Numbered from the stretch's first letter, positions 22,301 through 33,057 are shown. The stretch is 64,000 nt of DNA from Carposina sasakii (GCA_014607495.2 CP053160.1:9548001-9612000), one strand, 5' to 3'. Made by a program: numbers and translations. The notes: generated by a model from the letters alone, not told the origin.

Positions 22301-22635
22301 CTCATACGTTTATTTTATTTTCTTTGTATCATTCAATTTCAAGAGACACGAACAGTACTATTAGCACAAATAAATTAAAAATATTAAATAGCACACACAC
22401 CAGTAAAGTGCCTACTAATAAAAACACACATTAGAAAAAAAATTGAAACTCCAACCAAACACATCACACTCAAAGGAGCTACAAACGATATAAGGACAAG
22501 ATAATTTTATTTATCGATTAGCTTATATTTCTAGTTTTCTAAGGCAATTCATGTATGTTCACACGAATTCCTGGAATGTGCATTTGGTGAAATCTATCTC
22601 ACCCGTGAAATCTATATAACACATATACAACTGTA

Positions 22636-23021
22636 TACAGAATGATTTTTGGTCGTCAACGTTCACAAAAACTACGGAATCTCTTCATCATCACGAACAT
22701 TTTTCTCCATGGAAGCATACCTGGGAAGTATCTGGTTTCCAAAATATTAGGGTCCAAATTTGAGTAAATATAGATTACGTTTTTCTGCATAAATCTACAT
22801 TACGCGTGTAGCAAGATTTTTTTACGAGAAATAATTCATATCTGTCTATGAAAAAACTAGCATAAATATTGGATACTATAAATTTCGCCCAATCAAGTAA
22901 TAAAAAAAAAAACAAAAAAATTACATCGTTTCCCAGCATTTTTTTTTGCATAAACTTACTTTATTTGATGTATAGAGTACATACCCTACGTTAAGGGTTG
23001 CAACAAAATAAACATCCTGTA
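22636..23021 (-). mobile_element. family C element, copy 4
   Basis: ta-CAGAATGATTTTTGGTCG to AACATCCTG-ta. It is the most diverged of the C copies (ggttgcaacaaaataaac). Confidence 0.8.
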
Positions 23022-23089
23022 TAATAAATAATAATAGGACATTACATACTAACTAGTTTTCCCCGACTTTGTAAGCTTATACAAATATC

Positions 23090-23235
23090 GGTCTATTGCA
23101 GTCCACTGCTGGATGTGGGCCTCCCCTAGTGCACGCCAAAAGGCTACTGTCATAGGAGGTGCTGAGTAGATGGGTTGTTGTCCATATGGTAGGCGATGCT
23201 GCAAACATCCCGGAAACCCTTAATCGTTTCTTACT
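23090..23235 (-). repeat. SINE family A, diverged and deleted
   Basis: 'gtctattgcagtccactgct', 'ggatgtgggcctcccc', then a shortened body ending 'cccggaaacccttaatcg'. Confidence 0.6.
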
Positions 23236-23926
23236 ATACACAGGAGCTGACATGAAGTGTTGCTATTTTATTCAGGCTAACTAGTTTAACTTTACTGCGG
23301 ATTGAACTGTAGCCCTGGTTAAAATTTATCTGCCTACTACAACATATGACCGTAATAGAAACGTGTCAGACGAAAACGTTTCGTATTTGAATAGTATGAA
23401 ACTATGGTCACTGGACCGTTCTGTCACTGACCAGCCCGGCAATTCTATTAAAGTTTACAGCTGATTGATTATTCTAGAAGCATGGTGATTATTACTTTAC
23501 TGTGAGGTAATTAGACACATTACAGCAAGGCATAGAAAGTTTTTATTCTGTCATGCTGGCAACAGCTGCTTGCTAAAATATACCTTATTTACCCAAGCTG
23601 TAAGTAAATATAGCTACGCATCACGTTTCATTTACGCACGCTACGCAAGTAGCAGCATTTCGCCTAGATATTTTAGTGACATAGCCTCCCAGTATTATCA
23701 CAATGCACGGACCATCGATAATTATTGTCAGCGGAAACGTACTCGTACCACTCGTAGTATGACACGTCATTGATACGCTCTAGAGCGTATCGTGTGTTTT
23801 CCGGACTTGATACGTCCATAGCACGGTTATGGTATGGATACGGTGATGTGGGCAAACTCCTTTACGCTGAATGTATGTTTTAATACAGGTATAGGGTATA
23901 GTTATATATATATATATTCCTTATAG
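23236..23926. other. unassigned; contains a 20-bp perfect palindrome
   Basis: The palindrome GATACGCTCTAGAGCGTATC lies at 23772-23791, with ACACG/CGTGT pairing outside it. TA microsatellite at 23905-23918. No gene seen. Confidence 0.45.
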
Positions 23927-24105
23927 GTTGGTGTTTTGTAGGCGATGGACTGACCACCTGTCACTACTAACTGAACTTGTACATCTCAACTATACCCTCA
24001 AAAAAAAATTGGTCAGAAGTGGCACCATGTGGTTCTGTCGGCCCTTGGTGCTCTGCCTACCTCATAAGGGATAAAGGCGTGATTATATGTATGTATGTAT
24101 AGGGT
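23927..24105 (+). repeat. family I repeat
   Basis: 'ggttggtgttttgtaggcga', 'tggactgaccacctgtcact', 'aactgaacttgtacatctca', 'ggtcagaagtggcaccatgt', 'ggcccttggtgctctgccta', 'aaggcgtgattatatgtatg'. Further copies at 30268, 30755, 38053 and 46795. Confidence 0.65.
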
Positions 24106-24504
24106 ATATCAAAAGTGGTACATTAAGTGAAATGCTTCAATTATTTCATTAAATGTATATTATTGGACAGGGCTCATCGTAGAGAACTGTCATCAAAATC
24201 TGGTATAATAATCAATTTTTACTGTTACATAGTAGTATGAAGAGTTTTCTTAACTACGCATCATCATTTATAAATAAGCCTTCACTCACCCACTGCTGAT
24301 TATAAGCCTCTATTGCGCCCTCCACTCTGAGCCCCGCCTTCCCGTCCAAAGCCTATGTGAAAAATTCAAAAATAATAATTTCAATTTCTAGTCTCCAATT
24401 TTGTGTACAAGTTCTTTATAGTGAGCATCTCATATAATTCTTCTACACACACAGTATGTTGAATGGATACTTACAAGATTATTCTTTTAAAGCGGCGCTT
24501 TGAA
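24106..24504. repeat. probable worn family D sequence
   Basis: 'tatcaaaagtggtacattaa' 'gtgaaatgct' at the left and 'ccaattttgtgtacaagttc' 'tttatagtgagcatc' at the right have the order of the D arms but are strongly diverged. Confidence 0.3.
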
Positions 24505-24800
24505 AGTACCTACATCAGCTACATCGGAGATAGATGCATGTTATAGAAGTCGACTAAGGAACGCGATCATTCTCTCAGGCGATAACTTGTCATTAAGGCA
24601 ACTTATCATTGATCATTTATACTATACGCCAACCCTCCTGGCACACGCCATCATAGAACGTTATATGACAGCGCGTGCCAGGAGCGTTGGCGTATAGTAT
24701 AGGTACACCTGTCCCTGCTATGCTTAGTGTGACTATAGGATCTCCTTTATGAATGTGCAGTTTTGGCTACTACATTGCGCGACCATAGCTGCGTTTCTAT
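24505..24800 (+). repeat. family E copy interrupted by a 76-bp palindrome
   Basis: E left part 'agaagtcgactaaggaacgc', 'ctcaggcgataacttgtca', 'gatcatttat'; then family P at 24622-24697; then E right part 'cctgctatgcttagtgtga', 'aggatctcctttatgaatgt'. Confidence 0.65.
24622..24697. mobile_element. 76-bp palindromic MITE, family P, copy 2
   Basis: CTATACGCCAACCCTCCTGG to GAGCGTTGGCGTATAG, flanked by TA. It has the same length as copy 1 (12559-12634) and mismatches it at few positions. Confidence 0.8.
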
Positions 24801-25257
24801 CTATGAATGTTTAATGTTTACAGCAATAAGTAGCTTCAATATAACGTTAAGATATTTCGTGCGGTGTTATTTATCAGCCTGTAATTAGGATTAGGATCAT
24901 TTCACCTCGGCTTTGAAGCACAAAAACGCGTTACAAAGCCTCCTTAAGGGCTTGTTCAGACTTACCATTTTAAGGCATAGCAATTTTTTTATGTATCTAA
25001 CACCGTCCACTCTTGCAGATACTTAGATAGCCTTCCAGACAAACCTTGAAAATAATTTAGAAAGATCAATAATAATTTATTGCTTTAATAATAAAATTAA
25101 ATTATAGCTACTAACATTTAAATATATTTGCTTATCTAATAATATAATTTGTAACTAACAAAAATGGGTCTTAGTTACCTGAATAAATGAATTTATTATT
25201 AATAAAAATAAGACTATAATTTTAGTGAATAAATTAATTTAAAATAAAAGATCTTCT
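24801..25257. other. no feature recognised
   Basis: Very AT-rich. Confidence 0.3.
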
Positions 25258-25400
25258 TTTTTTATCTCTCTCTGCCATTATTAATGGGGTCGGCGCAATA
25301 TGGTTTCTTCGAAACTCACATTGCCGAAGATTTGGTATTTTTTTAATGCCGGCTGTCTGCCTGACGCCAACACACCTCGGATATCGCTAAGTGTAAATTT
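25258..25400 (-). repeat. RTE-type LINE 3' fragment
   Basis: 'attaatggggtcggcgcaat' is the inverse of the 'attgcgccgaccccat' motif at the 3' end of the LINE at 59285 (there 'gtcggcgcaatatgt'). 'gacgccaacacacctcgg' to the right is also repeat-like. Confidence 0.5.
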
Positions 25401-25509
25401 TCAGAAAATCCACTATTAAAAGATCTACTATTATAAAACTAAAATAGTTTCCCACCTACCCCAGCCCTTACCAGTCACGTTCGTAAGTAATTTTTTGTGT
25501 TCATTTCAG

Positions 25510-25580
25510 GTGCGCCGCCCAGCTGCTGAATAGATGTGGCCGTGAGACTCGCCAAGATGGGCCCGTTTTTCGGTTAGCAG
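25510..25580 (+). CDS. possible 71-bp internal exon
   Basis: A T-rich tract and TTCATTTCAG (AG 25508-25509) precede it, and CAG|GTAAGATTT follows (GT 25581-25582). The 71 bp are far more GC-rich than the flanks and one frame (offset +1) is open throughout: CAAQLLNRCGRETRQDG then PVFRLA. The other two frames contain stops. It could also be a non-coding 5' exon, since it holds a short ATG...TAG (25557-25577). It matches none of the repeat families here. I do not recognise the peptide. Strand and position would fit a gene starting near 18.3 kb. Confidence 0.4.
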
Positions 25581-25819
25581 GTAAGATTTATTGCGTTTTA
25601 GGATTCCTTGATACGCTTTAATAGGTTTTTATCATCATTTGGGCTGCACTGCCTAGGCTTGTATGGAGGATAAGAGGAGTGTTTTATTCAAATACAATAA
25701 CGATTTTTTCAGATGAAAATTCATGTAACTTATGAACTTTTTGTATTAAAGGCGTGCAGAAACTGACTAATAAGATAATAGTGTACCGTAATGTCCTGAA
25801 ATGCTAACTTATGCTTATA

Positions 25820-26205
25820 TACAGGGTGATTTTTGGTCGTCAACGTTCCCGAAAACTACGGAATCTCCTCATCATCACGATCATTTTTCTCCATGGAAGC
25901 ATACCTGGGAAGTGTCTGGTTTCCAAAATATTAGGGTCCAAAGTTGAGTAAATAGACTGCGTTTTTCTGCATAAATGCACATAGACGCGCGTAGCAGGAT
26001 TTTTTCACGAAAAATAATTAATATCTGTCTATAAAAAAACTAACATAAACACTAGACACTATAAATTTCGCACGATCAAGGAATTTAAAAAAAAAATTCA
26101 AAAAAAATTTTTTTTTCCCAGCATTTTTTTTGGCATAAACTTACTTTATTTCATGTATAGAATACGTACCCTTCGTTAAAGGTGGCCACAAAAAAACATC
26201 CTGTA
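25820..26205 (-). mobile_element. family C element, copy 5
   Basis: ta-CAGGGTGATTTTTGGTCG to AACATCCTG-ta. Close to copies 7564 and 13159. Confidence 0.85.
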
Positions 26206-26234
26206 TATAAGACCGTAACAGACATAGAAACTAA

Positions 26235-26416
26235 GGCTGATTATAGAGTCACACTAACGTGCGCTGACTGTCGGCGCTGATGGAGTCAATTTGTATGTAT
26301 CTATAGTTACAGGTAGCGTTTTTGAGTCGCGCTGGACCGTTCAGCGCTGACGGCCGTAGAAATTGACGCTTCAGCGCCCACCGTAAGCGCGCGTCAGTGT
26401 GACTCTAAAATCAGCC
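26235..26416. mobile_element. MITE flanked by TAA, PIF/Harbinger-like
   Basis: Inverted ends GGCTGATTATAGAGTCACAC and (right, inverted) GGCTGATTTTAGAGTCACAC extend ~35 bp. TAA lies on both sides (26232-26234, 26417-26419). A 3-bp TWA duplication is characteristic of PIF/Harbinger. The interior is rich in GCGC and AGCGCTGA boxes. 182 bp, non-coding. Confidence 0.8.
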
Positions 26417-26878
26417 TAAGTACTTAACAAAAAAAAAATACAATACACAAATAAGATTAAGTATATTAAAATGCTTTCACATCGAATACTTGAAACATAG
26501 ACTTTGATTTTGACATTATAATTACATAGATAGATGGGTATAGAAAAAATAACAGCATAAAACATTGTAACAAACGGAACCCAGCAAGTAAAACCAGTTC
26601 ACACATCCCGGTTTGTATTTTTTTGTTTCTTATTTTGTTCAAGTGTTTCTCTCGTTATATTGTCTGAGCCTTTTTTATAAAATTCACCTTGTAAATTACG
26701 TCTAGATGGATATTAGGTAATTTGCTTACGTAAGACTTTTGCCTAGTCATTTGTCCTGAAATTGTCTCCATTATAACAATGAGAGAAATATATTCTGAAG
26801 TTTACAACTTTTACTGTGCCAAGTAATTTTCAAGTTACTCAATTTTCTAATTAACTGTAATGTATCTTCATAATGTTT
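26417..26878. other. no feature recognised
   Basis: AT-rich. Confidence 0.3.
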
Positions 26879-27099
26879 CATCATCATCATCATCAGTCCA
26901 CTGCTGGACGTAGGCCTCCCCCGGGGCACGCCACAAGACTGCCATGGGGGGTATTTGCCCATAGTCACCACGCTGGGCAGGCGGGTTGGTGACCGCAGTT
27001 TGTATTTTGGACTATGTTGTCAATACGGGAGGCGCTGCTGCCCACCTCCCGGAAACCCTTAATCGCCTCGTACGATACCCACGGGCAGACATGGGGTTT
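26879..27099 (-). mobile_element. SINE family A, 221 bp with 9-bp target duplication
   Basis: Direct repeats ATAATGTTT at 26870-26878 and 27100-27108. A CATCATCATCATC tail and full body to 'tacgatacccacgggcag' are present. The outermost head segment seen in 14048-14315 is missing. Confidence 0.8.
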
Positions 27100-27189
27100 A
27101 TAATGTTTACACGCATACAAGTACATACATGCGGTTGTATCACTAAAATGGTGTAGCTAGAACTGGAAAATCATAAACAACATTCCACA

Positions 27190-27345
27190 GCCACGTTTAG
27201 CAAAGCTTTGACAGAGGTAACTGATCAACAAGTTGCTAGCTTATAGCTAGAGAGAATACCCGAGTTCCTTGGTCGACTCTTACGACATGCACGGAAGCAG
27301 ATGCAGATGATGTATTCTAGTGAAAATCCCTTTTAGCACAGGACT
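27190..27345 (-). repeat. family E copy
   Basis: 'agccacgtttagcaaagc', 'aactgatcaacaagttgcta', 'gagttccttggtcgactctt', 'acgacatgcacggaag', 'gtattctagtgaaa'. Confidence 0.6.
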
Positions 27346-27649
27346 TATTACCGGAATGAATTACTAATATAAAAATAAAACGTCAAATTTTACTTACATC
27401 CGTAAACATAAACAACACCTTCCAGCCGCTAATGACATGTCCACGCCTAAAATATCTATTTTCAACATAAACATCGCAAATTTTTGAATGTCAAATGACA
27501 CGTAACATCCCTAAAATAGACACTGGTATGACGTGGTAAGGCACAGTCCAGATTTAGCTCTGGCACACCTGACACTTCCTTGTCTCACCTGCTCCACTTA
27601 TGCTAGCATTAGCATTTGCCAAAGCTTAATGTAGACAGCGTGAAATAAT
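27346..27649. other. no feature recognised
   Basis: Nothing recognisable; right part borders the array below. Confidence 0.3.
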
Positions 27650-28860
27650 GGCCTGCCTCAATGTTAGTTAACTGGACTGAGCAGACAAACTTGTGCGTGA
27701 AGCCATCTTTAGTAATACTATAGTTCTGTACCCTCAGTCAAAACTGATATAAGTCGAGTTAAAGCACTTTTAAGATTTTTATACATCTTTAGTAATATAA
27801 CTATAGTCTACCCTCATGTACCAAAACTGATATAATACTAGATTAGTCATAACTAGTACGTCTTAAAGCACTTTTAAGATTTTATACATAACTAGTATGA
27901 AGCCATGTTTAGCAACAGTGTAATCTATAGGTATTACCTGTGCGGGGCTTTACTAGAAAATCAGCTGCTGCTCCTTGCTACCTCAATGTTGATTAACTTG
28001 ATTATGTCATACTATCTGAACATGTTTACAGTGTAATCTATACCTATGCGGGGCTTTACTAGAATACATCAGCTGCTGCTCCTTCCGCGTACCTCAATGT
28101 TGGTTTACTAGATTCAGTAGTATAGTTTAGTAACAGTGTCTATAGGTAGACCTACGCTTTACTAGAATACATCAGCTGCTGCTCCTTCCGCGACCTCAAT
28201 GTTGGTTTTTTGTGCGTAATAATACTATAGGTAGTACCTGATGCGGGGCTTTACTAGAATAAAGCTGCTGCTCCTTCCGCGTACCTCAATGTTGGTTTCT
28301 AGATTCAAGTCATAACTATGTAGCCATGTTTAGTAACAGTGTAATCTATAATGATACGGGGCTTTACTAGAATACATCAGCTGCTGCTCCTTCCGCGTAC
28401 CTCAATGTTGGTTTACTAGATTCAGTAGTCATAACTAGTACGTGAAGCCATGTTTAGTAACAGTGTAATCTATAGGTATGTACCTCATGCGGGGCTTTAC
28501 TAGAATACTCAATACTCAATAATTTATTGCATTCATATGTAGTTAAGGATCTTAATTAATAATTAACAGATAACATATAACCCTGTTGGGCACAGCGACA
28601 TGTTTTTAGTGTGGTAGGCAGACTGAAGCATTTCATAGTTAATTTCTGGTTCAATTTTAATTGCACCATTCGTCATGTTAATTATATTTTTTTATTTATT
28701 TATTACATATTATCAGCTGAATACATCAGCTGCTGCTCTTCCGCGTACCTCAATGTTGGTTAACTAGATAGAGCAGTCATAAGTAGTACGTGAAGCCATC
28801 TTTAGTTGTTTTAGTGTAATCTATAGGTATGAACCTGATACATCAGCTGCATCTCCTTCC
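27650..28860 (+). repeat. degenerate tandem array derived from family E
   Basis: The core ctgctgctcctt (with preceding 'catcag' and following 'ccgcgtacctcaatgttggt') recurs at 27965, 28073, 28176, 28265, 28381 and, shortened, 28730. Spacings are 108, 103, 89 and 116 bp, then 349 bp because of an insertion at about 28510-28715. The fullest unit (~135 bp) adds 'tagattcagtagtcataact', 'agtacgtgaagccatgttta', 'gtaacagtgtaatctatagg' and 'gatgcggggctttactagaa'. Units differ by internal deletions. The array ends in an ordinary single family E copy. Confidence 0.8.
28510..28715 (-). mobile_element. non-LTR-like insertion inside the array
   Basis: On the minus strand it ends GCAATAAATTATTGAGTATTGA, a polyadenylation-like motif with a 7-bp-type tail. 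It interrupts a unit between 'ggctttactagaatac' and 'gaatacatcagctgct'. No coding part. Confidence 0.45.
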
Positions 28861-29036
28861 GCAATGTCGTAAAAGTCGACTAAGGAATTCGGGGCATTCG
28901 TTCAGGAGATGAGCTAGTAACTTGTCACTGATGATTAACAACTTGACTCCGCTATGCTAAACGTGGCTGAAAGGATCTCCTTCGTGATCCTGCAGCTCTG
29001 GCTACATCATTTCGGGAAAACAGTCGTGTCTGTATT
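28830..29036 (+). repeat. family E, nearly complete copy
   Basis: 'catcagctgcatctccttcc', 'agtcgactaaggaattcggg', 'aggagatgagctagtaactt', 'gtcactgatgattaacaact', 'gctatgctaaacgtggctga', 'gatctccttcgtgatcctgc', 'catttcgggaaaacagtcgt'. It is the best reference for the family in this window. Confidence 0.65.
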
Positions 29037-29195
29037 TATGATGATGATGATCTCCGACCGTATTTCGGCCAAGGCGACCAATCTCTACGGAGATTGGCCA
29101 GGTACCTACGCAGGAGATATTATAGTGTACAAGTGTGTGCGCAAACACAGATGCACTCTCTATTCCCTCACTCTCATAGTCCAATGGGACGGACT
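29037..29195 (-). mobile_element. SINE family B, 5'-truncated
   Basis: ATGATGATGATGATCTCCGA tail, then 'tatttcggccaaggcgacca' and body to 'gtccaatgggacgga'. The tRNA-like head is missing. It is fused to the end of the family E copy, so the insertion point was that copy's terminus. Confidence 0.75.
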
Positions 29196-29469
29196 GTATT
29201 TATACACTTATATGCAAGTGTAATATTTTGTATTTGCACAAATAATTTGTTTTCATCTTGCCAAATACACGCCAGTTGTTATTGCGAATAACTTTCAGTA
29301 TTCACTTAATATGCTCGATAACTAATATGATTTGGCAGAGTTTCAATTGTAATTGTCAGCAGATGGAGTAGCAGCTAGTATGGCCCAAATAAAGTAACAT
29401 AAAATTATGCCCACGTTAGATATTTTAAGGAATAAAATTAATTTAAGCTTTAGTTTTATAGTATTTACA

Positions 29470-29545
29470 CGACTCTCTTCTTGAAATGGGGCAACCAGAA
29501 CTGCAGAATCCTAAAGGAGATTCCGCAGCAACGTTCAGCATAACG
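29470..29545 (-). repeat. family E fragment
   Basis: 'tgaaatggggcaaccagaac', 'tgcagaatcctaaaggagat', 'cgttcagcataacggg'. Confidence 0.55.
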
Positions 29546-29653
29546 GGTGCAGTAAAGTTTAACGAGTATATGAGGTGTAATTGTATTTGTAGACATAGGC
29601 CTAGGCATGATAACGACAATCTTAACTTTACATAAAGTCGTGGGCGTTACATA

Positions 29654-30267
29654 TACAGGGTGATTTTTGGTCGTCAACGTTCCCGAAAACTACGGAATCT
29701 CCTCACCATCACGATCATTTTCCTCCATGGAAGCATACCTGGGAAGTGTCTGGTTTCCAAAATATTAGGGTCCAAAGTTGAGTAAATAGACTGCGTTTTT
29801 CTGCATAAAGGCTCGAGCACACCGGATGCGTGTGCGTGCACGCAAGCGTAAACGTATACGTATCTCTGAGTTGTAATGTATGGAATTGTATAGGCATGGG
29901 CAGACATCCGGTCTGCCCATATGCGTATGAGTAGACGTAAGCATAGACATCATGCGGTGACAGTTCTATACATTAAACTTAGAGGTACGTGTACGTCTAC
30001 GCTTACGTGCACACATACGCATCCGGTGTGCTCGAGCCTTAAATGCACATAGACGCGCATAGCAAGATTTTTTTTACGAGAAATAATTATTATCCGTCTA
30101 TAAAAAAACTAACATAATCACTAGACACTAATTTCGCCCGATCAAGTAATTAAAAAAAAAAAAAAAATTAAAAAAAATCCCAGCATTTTTTTGGCATAAA
30201 CTTACTTTATTTGATGTATATAGTACGTACCCTTCGTTAATGGTGGCCACAAAAAAAACACTCTGTA
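29654..30267 (-). mobile_element. family C element, copy 6, interrupted
   Basis: ta-CAGGGTGATTTTTGGTCG to ACACTCTG-ta. The unit is split at 'ctgcataa' by the 231-bp MITE 29809-30039. Without it the length agrees with the other copies. Confidence 0.85.
29809..30039. mobile_element. 231-bp MITE flanked by TAA, nested in family C
   Basis: Inverted ends AGGCTCGAGCACACCGGATG (left) and the same sequence in inverse at the right, extending ~39 bp through GCGTRTGYGTGCACG. TAA lies on both sides (29806-29808, 30040-30042). Removing it restores 'gcataaatgcac' as in all other C copies, which proves the insertion. PIF/Harbinger-type duplication. Confidence 0.9.
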
Positions 30268-30445
30268 TATACATACATATATACATATAAACACGCCTTT
30301 ATCCCTTACGGAGTAGACAGAGCACCAAGGACCGATAGAACCACATGGTGTTACTTCTGATCAATTTTGAGGGTATAGATGAGATGTACAAGTTCGGTTA
30401 GTAGTGACAGGCGGTCAGCCCATCGCCTACAAAACACCAAGACCC
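30268..30445 (-). repeat. family I repeat
   Basis: Inverse of 23927-24105: 'aaacacgcctttatccctta', 'gagcaccaaggaccgataga', 'accacatggtgttacttctg', 'gtagtgacaggcggtcagcc'. Confidence 0.65.
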
Positions 30446-30754
30446 TCTTGTCCCTCTACTGAATAGTATGCCCGGAAAGAGAAGCAGCTGTAGTATTACA
30501 CGGTTTTTTTACTCCCAGAGCAGCATAGAAGATGTGGGCGTTACTTGTATAATTTTCTATTTTACAATTTAATTTGGTAGGTATGAATTTCATGAGAAAT
30601 ACAGAAAGAACGATCAAGTTTCAGTACGTTTGTTCTGCACTGCATTTGACTTGGCCAACTTCGCGGTGTAATTGTATTATTGCACGATTTAGCATGACTA
30701 TATTATTGAAAAACCTTGGAAAAAACATATTTTTACACTGTGTATTGTTTTTGT

Positions 30755-30870
30755 ACCGAACTTGTACATCAAACCCTCAAAATTGGTCAGAAGTGGCACC
30801 ATGTGGTTCTATCGGCCCTTGGTGCTCTGCCTACCCCGTAAGGGGTAAAGGCGTGATTATATATATGTAT
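30755..30870 (+). repeat. family I repeat, partial
   Basis: 'ccgaacttgtacatcaaacc', 'ttggtcagaagtggcaccat', 'gcccttggtgctctgcctac', 'aaaggcgtgattatat'. Confidence 0.6.
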
Positions 30871-30975
30871 TGTTTTTGTCTAAAACTAACTGCTGTCCGA
30901 TGTATCATTCAGTGGATAGAAAAAAGCCTGTGTTCTTCTATATCTTATTATACATTAAGATTAACAATTTCTTTA

Positions 30976-31050
30976 GTATTTATGACAGACATTATCATAG
31001 TATGTTTTGAAAATTCAAAACACACTATGAATAATGTCTGTCATAAATAC
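30976..31050. other. 75-nt near-perfect inverted repeat (hairpin)
   Basis: The left arm GTATTTATGACAGACATTAT is complementary to the right arm ending TGTCATAAATAC. About 33 pairs form, with one mismatch and one bulge and a loop of a few bases at 'gaaaattc'. Related to no repeat family here. It could be a tiny MITE or a small-RNA precursor; the sequence alone does not decide. Confidence 0.6.
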
Positions 31051-32481
31051 CTATAAGATATTGTATAGGTATGATTTAAATGGTAAAATAATGGCCAATT
31101 TTAATACGAGAGACAAAAAGAATCTCATAGTTTTTTACTCTGAATGCAAAAAGGAATGCGAAAAAAATGATATCTCTCATGTTCGGTTATTGAAATTGGC
31201 TGTTAGTGTAGGTACCGTATGGTTGAATTTTCAAATACTACGTGCAAATACGAGCAAACGGTATAGAGTTGGCCAAAGGTCTTGTACCAGTTTTACTACT
31301 ACTACTACAATTCTATCATCATTAAAGCTAGCGTGAATAGGCACTTTCTAGGCGAACATGTACCACCCTAGGCCGCATCTTGCTTAACATCAGGCACGAT
31401 GGCTGGTCAAGTGTTTGCCTAACTAATTGTAAAAAAAAATCACGAATACGTAAAATATTTACGTCAATATTAATAATATCAATGAAAATCCAGCACTTCA
31501 CGTACCTCATAGCCACCACAATGCCGAGTAACAATCTGCTGTATACGTACATTTGAGAAATTACGCTCAGTCCGTGTTGGCTCGAACTTTGTTGGCACAT
31601 TATTAGTTTTTAGGGACGCTTCCAGTGGAAATCACTCTCCAGAGATGATTTTCGAGTTTGTACTTATTTTGACGGTTGTTCGAGTAAACGAAGTTTTGTG
31701 GAGTTTCTGAAATAATAGATCGCAAGCCATACTAAATCTAGTCTAAACTCACTCATCAGTTTATGATGATATTGTTTTTGGAAACGATTTGCGCGTTTGC
31801 ACACTGCTCCTGAATTTGAATTAAATCCAATTCTGAGTCGAGAATAGTACGCCAAGGCTTAAATCATTTACGAAGTAGACAGAGTCTCAGTATGATATTG
31901 ACAATATCCTTCAAATACGAGAGACATTCGCGAGAGTGAAAGCGTGGCTTAAATAGCCATGGCGGCGAATGATCATCGCAGAGGCGAAGAACTTAGATAA
32001 GACCGGAGGTCTTAGACAAAATAACATTGTAATATGAGAAATGAGAATAAGAAGAATAGATAGAGTTTGGGAGAATGGTGGCAAGCTGTGGAGGTCCCCT
32101 ATCTCATCCAGAGGACACAGATAAGCATATAAGTCAAGACGTCAAACATTGAGGTCAAGACAAGCATATCCGCAAAGATACACACGTTTTCTCGGAAAAT
32201 AAAGTAGATACGAAATACCTACGAAAATCACGCATATGTCCCTTAGGGGTAGGCAGAGCCTACGATCTTCATTTAGTACGAGATGTAATTTTAGGTATCG
32301 CGTAAACGAGGCATTAAAATATGCCAATTCATCCTAGAGTTCAAAGTACCGTGATATAGTAATTTATTAAGAATGATTGATGAGTACTGGCGCTAATTGC
32401 TTCAATACTTAGACTAACTTGGTACACAAGTAATCTTTTTAAGATGATAAATAGTTAGTATAGAAATTTGATCCAAATTAG
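31051..32481. other. mostly unassigned; worn repeat at 31360-31420
   Basis: 31360-31420 (cgcatcttgcttaacatcag, gcacgatggctggtcaag) resembles a common lepidopteran repeat also seen at 41360-41460. 32230-32260 holds a short inverse family I trace. No exon seen. Confidence 0.35.
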
Positions 32482-32602
32482 GGCCCGTTTTTCGAATGGT
32501 CAGACTTTATCTGTAGGATAAAGTTAATGCTGTTACTTCTTGATCAAGTTTAGAGAAGAATAGCAACAACTTTATTACATAGGCTGTCTAACCAATATAA
32601 AA
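32482..32602. repeat. family L foldback, copy 1
   Basis: 'ggtcagactttatctgtagg', 'ataaagttaatgctgttact', 'tcttgatcaagtttagagaa', then 'agcaacaactttattacata'. The right part is roughly the inverse of the left. Confidence 0.5.
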
Positions 32603-33057
32603 AGAAAAATCGCTTTCATCTTAGTAAGATTCTTATTTGCTTAAAATTAAACAAATCGAGTAATATTTTAAATATCTGAAACATCCAGTTATGATGGCCA
32701 ATCGATCATCCGATCTCCTATAGAAACGTTACCTCTCCCATTATGTATGCCTGTACATCTGCAAATATAAGTTTCTAATTTTCCATTCATCCACGCCAAA
32801 TCCAATATAGCTCAGCAGTAAAAATCCGAGCAGTACCTACAAATCCTTTCAAAATAAACTTCCCGAAACTTGAAGTCAATTGGATCACGGGAGGTTTCAC
32901 AAAGTGCCTAGTTTCATCGAATTGCAACTTAACAACGTTTGGCTTAAAACGGATTATACAATTTACGGAGACAACTTTGTCGCTGTAAAGCATATTTCAC
33001 ACTGGAGAGTAATGCTTGTTTTTTTATATATTTTTGTGTTATATTATGCTTTTAATT

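Noticed and set aside
27650..28860. CRISPR-like array
   Set aside because: Units are 89-135 bp, diverged, without unique spacers of constant size, in a eukaryotic repeat context.
29674..29953. minus-strand open frames with repeated Thr/His/Arg
   Set aside because: They are translations of the GC-rich MITE inserted in family C.
30574..31056. 160-codon open frame
   Set aside because: It runs through a family I repeat and a hairpin, so coding is improbable.
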